64,000 bases of DNA from NCBI GenBank assembly GCA_944739405.2, contig OX123186.2, forward strand, positions 10,748,995 to 10,812,994, written 5' to 3'. The first letter of the stretch is position 1. Each line of letters begins with the position of its first letter. Below, one piece after another: positions 59,180 through 64,000 of this stretch. This stretch comes from Euclidia mi (taxonomy: Eukaryota > Arthropoda > Insecta > Lepidoptera > Erebidae). The translations under genes and the position numbers were made by a program. The notes below the pieces were generated by a model, which worked only from the letters and a program-made list of their open reading frames with translations, was not told the DNA's origin and did not search any database.

Positions 59180-59370
59180 TATGTAGGTATCTATCAAGCA
59201 TTAATTTATTTTTCTAAATATAAGACACGAGATATTGCCAGTGGCTTCGCCCGTCAATTATACATATAAACCTTTCTCTTGAATCATTCTATCTATTAAA
59301 AACCGCATTAAAATCCGTTCCGTATTTTTTAAGATTTAAGCATTAATAGGGACAGACAGACAGACATTGT
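59180..59370 (+). repeat. Dispersed non-coding repeat
   Basis: AGTGGCTTCGCCCGTCAAT, then CCGCATTAAAATCCGTTCCG and a GGGACAGACAGACAGACA run. A familiar lepidopteran phrase order. Confidence 0.55.
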
Positions 59371-60473
59371 GTTATACTATGTAGTGATTATGGTTTCATC
59401 CAGTTATATTGATACTTAATTTTTCTCTAAATTAAATGTATGCACCTTAGTAAAAACGTTTAGTACTTCTACAGCTATCAATACACTACACGCTCTTTTA
59501 TAAGGACCTGTTCCATCTAAAACCCATACAGCGTCCTTTTCAAACTTCAACAAACTGCAGTACATTGTTAGTTTGATACATAGTAAGTTACTTTCTTCAC
59601 AGTAACTAGTTTATAGCTGCACTTAGCTTCGATAAATTTCATTTTAATTGATAAAGTGCCTGTATGAGCCTCGGTGCCTAATATATTTTCTTGTACCCCA
59701 TCGGTATTGCACTGTATGATTCGCTGGTATTGAGTATCGGCTATGTTCGATACTTTATAAAACCTTAAATGTTGATTTTACATAAGTAATTAATTCTTTT
59801 GTTACGGTTAATAATCTCGGTCCTTATTTGAATTTTAATATTTTTTATAATTATGGTATTTTCTTTGGTTTAAGCGGATCTTTATTCTTTCGCGATATAT
59901 TGATTTGTTAGATATTATATTTAAAGTGAATTATCCAGAAACTAAATTTTATATTAATAGCCTTCATTTGAGTTTATTTAAAGAAACCGTCTGTCGTGAC
60001 TCATAATATTCTGCCTCTTCATAATATTGCATGCGATGATTAATAATTATTTATGTACGAAACATTAGTAGGACGTTTCGTGAGTTTGAATATATATACA
60101 CTCTGTATAGTTGTTTGTGTAATTGTTGTGTAGTTTGTTGGTTCCAACTGACTACTTAACACGAGAGTGGACGCACCCATTAATACTCCTTGAGTGCACG
60201 CGCGGGCTATAGGTGTAGCCCATTTGTAGATCAATTAATTGTATGAAGAAGTAAACAAATTAATGAAACTGATTGTTTACTTTATAGATTTCTTGATTAT
60301 AATCGGAATAGAACATAAAATTGATCAAAACATGTCTTCTTAATTATAATATCAAACATATATAACTACTTAGAAATCATCAATATTTGACAGGCTTGAG
60401 ATGCCATGGTCTTATTTTCATGTAGGAACGTAATATTTACCTTAAAGTTTATCACTAGCAATGGTATTATCTA
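59371..60473. other. Non-coding stretch
   Basis: AT-rich; no gene or element recognised. Confidence 0.4.
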
Positions 60474-60640
60474 CTAAATTAAATAATTCGCAATAGATTC
60501 TATTGGCGAGCAATCAGGACACACACCTTCCTGATGTTCGCTACAAATGCACCACATACATTTGCTGCATTGCTTGCATGAGCTGCAGAATAAATGCCAA
60601 CCAACTCGTCCCCGAATAGGCATATTTTGTTGCTAGGGAT
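60474..60640 (-). pseudogene. Cysteine-rich C-terminus, possibly piggyBac-like zinc finger
   Basis: The minus strand reads MPIRGRVGWHLFCSSCKQCS, then KCMWCICSEHQEGVCPDC, and stops at 60474-60476. The spacing C-x2-C-x2-C-x2-C-x2-C-x-C-x2-H-x5-C-x2-C resembles the cross-brace zinc finger at the end of piggyBac-type transposases, where a RGRC start and a C..H....C..C end are usual. The RGRC cysteine is valine here. There is no DDD catalytic core upstream and no TTAA-flanked TIR noticed. The call is tentative; another cysteine-rich protein tail is possible. Confidence 0.35.
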
Positions 60641-60808
60641 GTTCTTTTAGTGCTATTGTAGCCTGCCTTTCAGTTTGATAACTCTTGGTTCCTACATTTT
60701 GCTGGGAAATTCAACGCTCAATTGGGACACGATCTTGCTAGATAGAATTCCAATTTTTAGAAATATTGACGTCAGATCACTTTTATTTGTAGATTATTCA
60801 TTAGGCGG

Positions 60809-60872
60809 GTCCACACAGACCGAGCAGCCTCGCGAGGAAAATGCTTCGCGAGGCTGCTCGGTCTGTGTGGAC
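60809..60872. repeat. GC-rich hairpin 1 (27-bp perfect arms, 10-nt loop)
   Basis: GTCCACACAGACCGAGCAGC begins the left arm; the right arm is its exact complement. First of two tandem units of about 138 bp. Confidence 0.95.
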
Positions 60873-60941
60873 GTGGCTCGGTCGAGGAAAACGCATGTGC
60901 CGCCGCGGCCGAGCTTACCGTGCGCCCGAGCTACCGAATTA

Positions 60942-61014
60942 GACACGTCCACACAGAGCGCGCAGCCTCTCGAGGAATTGGCGCGCGAGGCTGCGCGCTC
61001 TGTGTGGACGTGTC
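60942..61014. repeat. GC-rich hairpin 2 (28-bp perfect arms, 17-nt loop)
   Basis: The left arm begins GACACGTCCACACAGAGCGC. It differs from hairpin 1 at two paired sites, both changed on each arm so that pairing is kept. The linkers after the two hairpins are also related (CGAGG(A/C)AA then TGTGCCGCCGCGG). Confidence 0.95.
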
Positions 61015-61184
61015 CCGGCCGAGGCAAGCGCGTGTGCCGCCGCGGGCGAGCGACCGAGCGGCCGAGCCATCGAGTTTGGTTTTTTGTTTTACCGCGGTCT
61101 GGACGCTGTTTCGTGCCTCGCTCGAACATAATAATCCCTACTAATAATATAAATTCGCAAGTGTGTTTGTATGTTGGACATTTT

Positions 61185-61415
61185 TTTATAGGGATAGGCA
61201 GAGTTGTAATATTATTACATCCACATTTCACCATGAAATGTTTAGGTCCCACGTAATAGGGGACGAGCCTATTGCCGTTAACGGGCACATCAGCAGACTC
61301 CGTGCTGCTTCTGAGAATTCGGGAAAACCCAGTAACACTTTTGCCCGACCCGGGAATCGAACCCGGGACCTCCGCTCAGCAGTCGCATACCCTATCCACA
61401 GGTCACTGAATGACG
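61185..61415 (-). mobile_element. SINE family A, complete copy
   Basis: The minus-strand head is at 61341-61410 (box B GGTTCGATTCC), then AGCAGCACGGAGTCTG, GGCAATAGGCTCGTCCCC and a short 3' end. Confidence 0.85.
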
Positions 61416-61583
61416 GAGGATACATTCATCATAACATTCTCATCTTTGACGCTATTTATTGTACCAATAATAATCCTTCGGTTACAGTATCCTTGCCTAC
61501 AGACATTCATTTCTTATAATAAAATTCATTCTATGTTTTTTTCCATGTCTACCTATTCCATCCTTTAGGTATAACAATAAGCG

Positions 61584-61805
61584 ACGACCGGGTGGCAAAG
61601 CGGGAGTGTAAGCGACTGCAACGCCGGAGGTCGCGGGTTCGATTCCCGCTCATGTCAAACACTTGTGTGCATGAACATGAATGTTTGTCTTGGTCTGGGT
61701 GTTTCTATGTATATATTTACAAAAAAAGTAAGTATAAGTAAATATGTATGTTATGGCTTATGGCTCATTATTACTATTGTCTAGTACCCAAAGTAGGTAC
61801 AGCAA
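61584..61805 (+). mobile_element. SINE family C
   Basis: CGACCGGGTGGCAAAGCGGG, box B GGGTTCGATTCCCGCTC, GTGTGCATGAACATG, GTCTTGGTCTGGGTG and CTAGTACCCAAAGTAGG. Second copy of 46852-47090. Confidence 0.8.
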
Positions 61806-62115
61806 TTGGCGTCAGTCAGGCAGCCGGCTAGTAAAAACACATGCCACAACCCTATTGCAGTATGACCATTTCCAAGTACTATATTTATGAACAAAATTTA
61901 AAAATAAGAGAGAGAAGAGACCAACGATCTCACATTGATACGTAGACCGATAGATGGCAAATGTACCACAGAGTACCTTTGTATATAGGAGGATAGAGAC
62001 GTCACTCAAGCTATTAGTGCTACCTGGCGGTCGTTTCAAGCATTTTTTAACTATAGTAGGTATTTTATTAGATATTATTAGACAAATTTATTTTATTATG
62101 TGGTTCAATTACATA

Positions 62116-62157
62116 TACATCCCTAAGTGAAAACCATGGTTTTCGCTTATGGATGTA
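62116..62157. repeat. Palindrome, 21-bp arms, no loop
   Basis: Centre CCATGG; two mismatches across the arms. Confidence 0.85.
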
Positions 62158-62394
62158 CATGCTACTCTACTGAAGTGTGTAACTGCGTACTGTAAAATTA
62201 TATAAAATAAAACATTGGTTTAATAGCACCCTTTATTTTTCAAACGTTTTTTACAATATTCATAACATTTTTGATGTATCTGAGATTTTTCATCATAGTC
62301 AATTCTGGACCCAGTTAAAACTTTATTGATGACTTTACACCAAGTAAAAATAAATAAGTTGGTGCATATTTCTTCAAAATTTTTGAGATTTTTT
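62158..62394. other. Non-coding gap
   Basis: No feature recognised. Confidence 0.3.
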
Positions 62395-62490
62395 TATTCA
62401 AGATGCGTAAGTTCCTAATGCAGCCCTTCTGCGTGACTCCACTCATCCGGCGCAGCATATTCATCTCATTGACACGCAGGCTGTGCGATA
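62395..62490 (-). pseudogene. LINE C-terminal scrap
   Basis: The minus strand reads LRVNEMNMLRRMSGVTQKGC then IRNLRIL. Matches the VxEMRMLRxMxGVTxxDRIRN stretch after the RT domain of RTE-like LINEs. Isolated and decayed. Confidence 0.5.
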
Positions 62491-62974
62491 CAATCGCTGG
62501 CAGCTATAGTTCGGATAAAAACCTGTGTTGCACATTTTACTTTCATGTTTGATATTTTCTTTGAATTCACATGATATATTACTTTTGGCATTAAGCAAAG
62601 TCACACTTTGCAGAAGCATAGTATGTTTCCTTTTGCTAAATTTTCTTGCCCATCATTAATTACTTTAAAAATTATTTTTATTATTTTCTCAAATTGATCA
62701 AATATATTGTCATTGAAGTCGGGTGTCAGGGAAGCTGTTCGAATCATTCGGCTAAGTATTATTAGTGATGGTAATACAAAAACCTTTCTGAGCACGCACT
62801 CGGACCCTATTTCTAATAAGTCACCACTTTCTCGCCTTTTTTAAACAGTCTGCCCATTTTTCATTTACCAATCTTCCTGATACTGTAGCATAGTGAAAAT
62901 CATTGCAGGGGATATATACATTCAGTGTCTTTAAAAGAAATGGGTTTTCTCATAGCTTTAATCGTCATCATCAT

Positions 62975-63175
62975 CCTCCTAGTTTTCAACCTGGGGTCCG
63001 CTTACTCCTCTAACCGGATTTGGCTGAATATGAGTTTTTCCACAGAGCGACTGCCTGTCTGACCTCCGCAACCCAAAGGGATAGCACTATTCCATGGTTT
63101 AGACTAGTGACAGTTTATTTTGAAGTTATTGATTCCTTAAAATGACTGCCCATTACTTTAAGGAAACTTTACACA
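62975..63175 (-). mobile_element. SINE body fragment
   Basis: TCATCATCCTCCTAG, CTAACCGGATTTGGCTGAAT, TTTCCACAGAGCGACTGCC and CCATGGTTTAGACTAGTGAC. Same body as at 10496-10890; the head is missing. Confidence 0.75.
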
Positions 63176-63711
63176 CAAAACGATAACTTTAATATCAGTT
63201 AGATGACTTATAAAAGTGGCTTTAGTTACTTATAAATTTTATTACAGTTTCAAACACAACATCTTCTTGTGGACATTGCTGTGAATGTTGCTAAATTCCA
63301 GTGGAATGCAAAATTTCTCAAGTAAGATAGGAAAGCCTAGGCGAAGAGTGCGGGAATCAGAGTCCAGGAAATTAGGAAACATTAACATTTAAATGTTGTT
63401 TTCAAAATAAAAATTGCTTTTTACAGATATTTTTATGGAGAAAATTTTGAAATAAATATTATAAGAATAATTAAACGTGATAATAAGTGATTATGTAAAA
63501 AAGTGAGTTCTACTGCCATCTAGCGCTCATTTTATCTAAATAAATGAGGTTCTATTCAACTTTGTTCTAAGTTTTAAAACCATGAAATGTACCATTTCAC
63601 TGTAATTCACAAGTCGACAATTTGATACATGCGTTCTGAATTCAAACTTTATGACAACTACAATTTTGTTTTTTCCTACGGTGTCGAGGCTGCCGCGCTC
63701 TAGGCCGCGTT
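63176..63711. other. Non-coding stretch
   Basis: No gene recognised. Confidence 0.4.
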
Positions 63712-63802
63712 CACATTTATCTGATGTAATCTGTCGTGACGGCGTCTGTCGTGTCGCGACAGACAATATCCCGGTCTGTGACAGAAAAGGGGGGGGGGGG
63801 GG
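63712..63802. repeat. Possible MITE end and G14 tract
   Basis: GTTCACATTTATCTGATG then an 8-bp hairpin (GTCTGTCG...CGACAGAC) and 14 consecutive Gs at 63789-63802. The other MITE end is not visible. Length of the G run is prone to sequencing error. Confidence 0.4.
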
Positions 63803-64000
63803 TCTACAGCGCGAATTAAGAGATTGGACTCAGATTAATTGTAAAAAAAAATACTTTATTTCAATATAACAGCTTAACAGTATATTTAAAATATAAAATA
63901 GTAATCGCTAATGTTAGATCTACAGAGGTATTTTTAATACGTATTTGTGTTTTTTTTACCGGGACAACGTACAAAATATAATACAAAGTTGTATTCAAAG

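Overview
The window looks like about 64 kb of AT-rich insect DNA, most likely from a moth or butterfly (Lepidoptera). The reasons are several tRNA-headed SINEs, LINE 3' tails and TIR-like repeats of kinds I recognise from lepidopteran genomes. These family assignments come from memory and sequence reading, not from a search. I found no confident intact host gene. The only intact long gene is a Tc1/mariner transposase. Everything else that codes is transposon-derived and mostly broken; two THAP zinc-finger exon fragments at the left end may derive from a host or domesticated gene.

Layout. 0-3.2 kb: two THAP exon pieces in swapped order, a 76-bp hairpin, an R1-clade LINE 3' half, and an internally deleted LINE copy. 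3.76-6.95 kb: a 1.6-kb direct tandem duplication. 7.4-8.0 kb: a 120-bp minisatellite and the C-terminal end of a Helitron/PIF1 helicase. 8.17-10.38 kb: a long 5'-truncated LINE, minus strand. 10.5-12.6 kb: SINEs and a hairpin. 13.17-18.07 kb: a candidate LTR retrotransposon with two about 420-bp LTRs, a TATATA target duplication, two minisatellites inside and no visible pol. 20.2-30.0 kb: a SINE split by a 3.3-kb TIR transposon, which itself holds a broken LINE; most of this block is then copied in reverse to form an 8.5-kb palindrome (arms about 4.02 kb, spacer 491 bp). 31.4-33.25 kb: another LINE. 35 kb: an isolated core promoter, perhaps part of an LTR. 38.9-40.5 kb: the intact Tc1/mariner element. 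40.5-41.0 kb: a SINE broken by a LINE tail with a 10-bp target duplication. 42.4-46.7 kb: two LINE C-termini with likely restriction-like endonuclease motifs. 50.0-52.3 kb: a Jockey-like LINE with a mutated catalytic motif. 53.8-57.0 kb: a TIR-like repeat with a 314-bp internal satellite and nested insertions. 60.8-61.0 kb: a pair of GC-rich hairpins whose two arms co-vary.

How the parts interact. Nesting orders the events: at 20-30 kb, SINE insertion, then TIR-transposon insertion, then presence of the LINE inside it, then inverted duplication. The 3' end of the LINE at 8.2 kb (conserved box plus TATG repeat) resembles the 3' end of the commonest SINE bodies here, so that LINE family is a plausible source of their retrotransposition machinery. 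Several near-perfect hairpins with 0-5-nt loops recur; one can be explained, by comparison with a paralogue, as a fold-back template switch.

Limits. Element boundaries without target duplications are approximate, clade names for LINEs are tentative, and percent identities were judged by eye.
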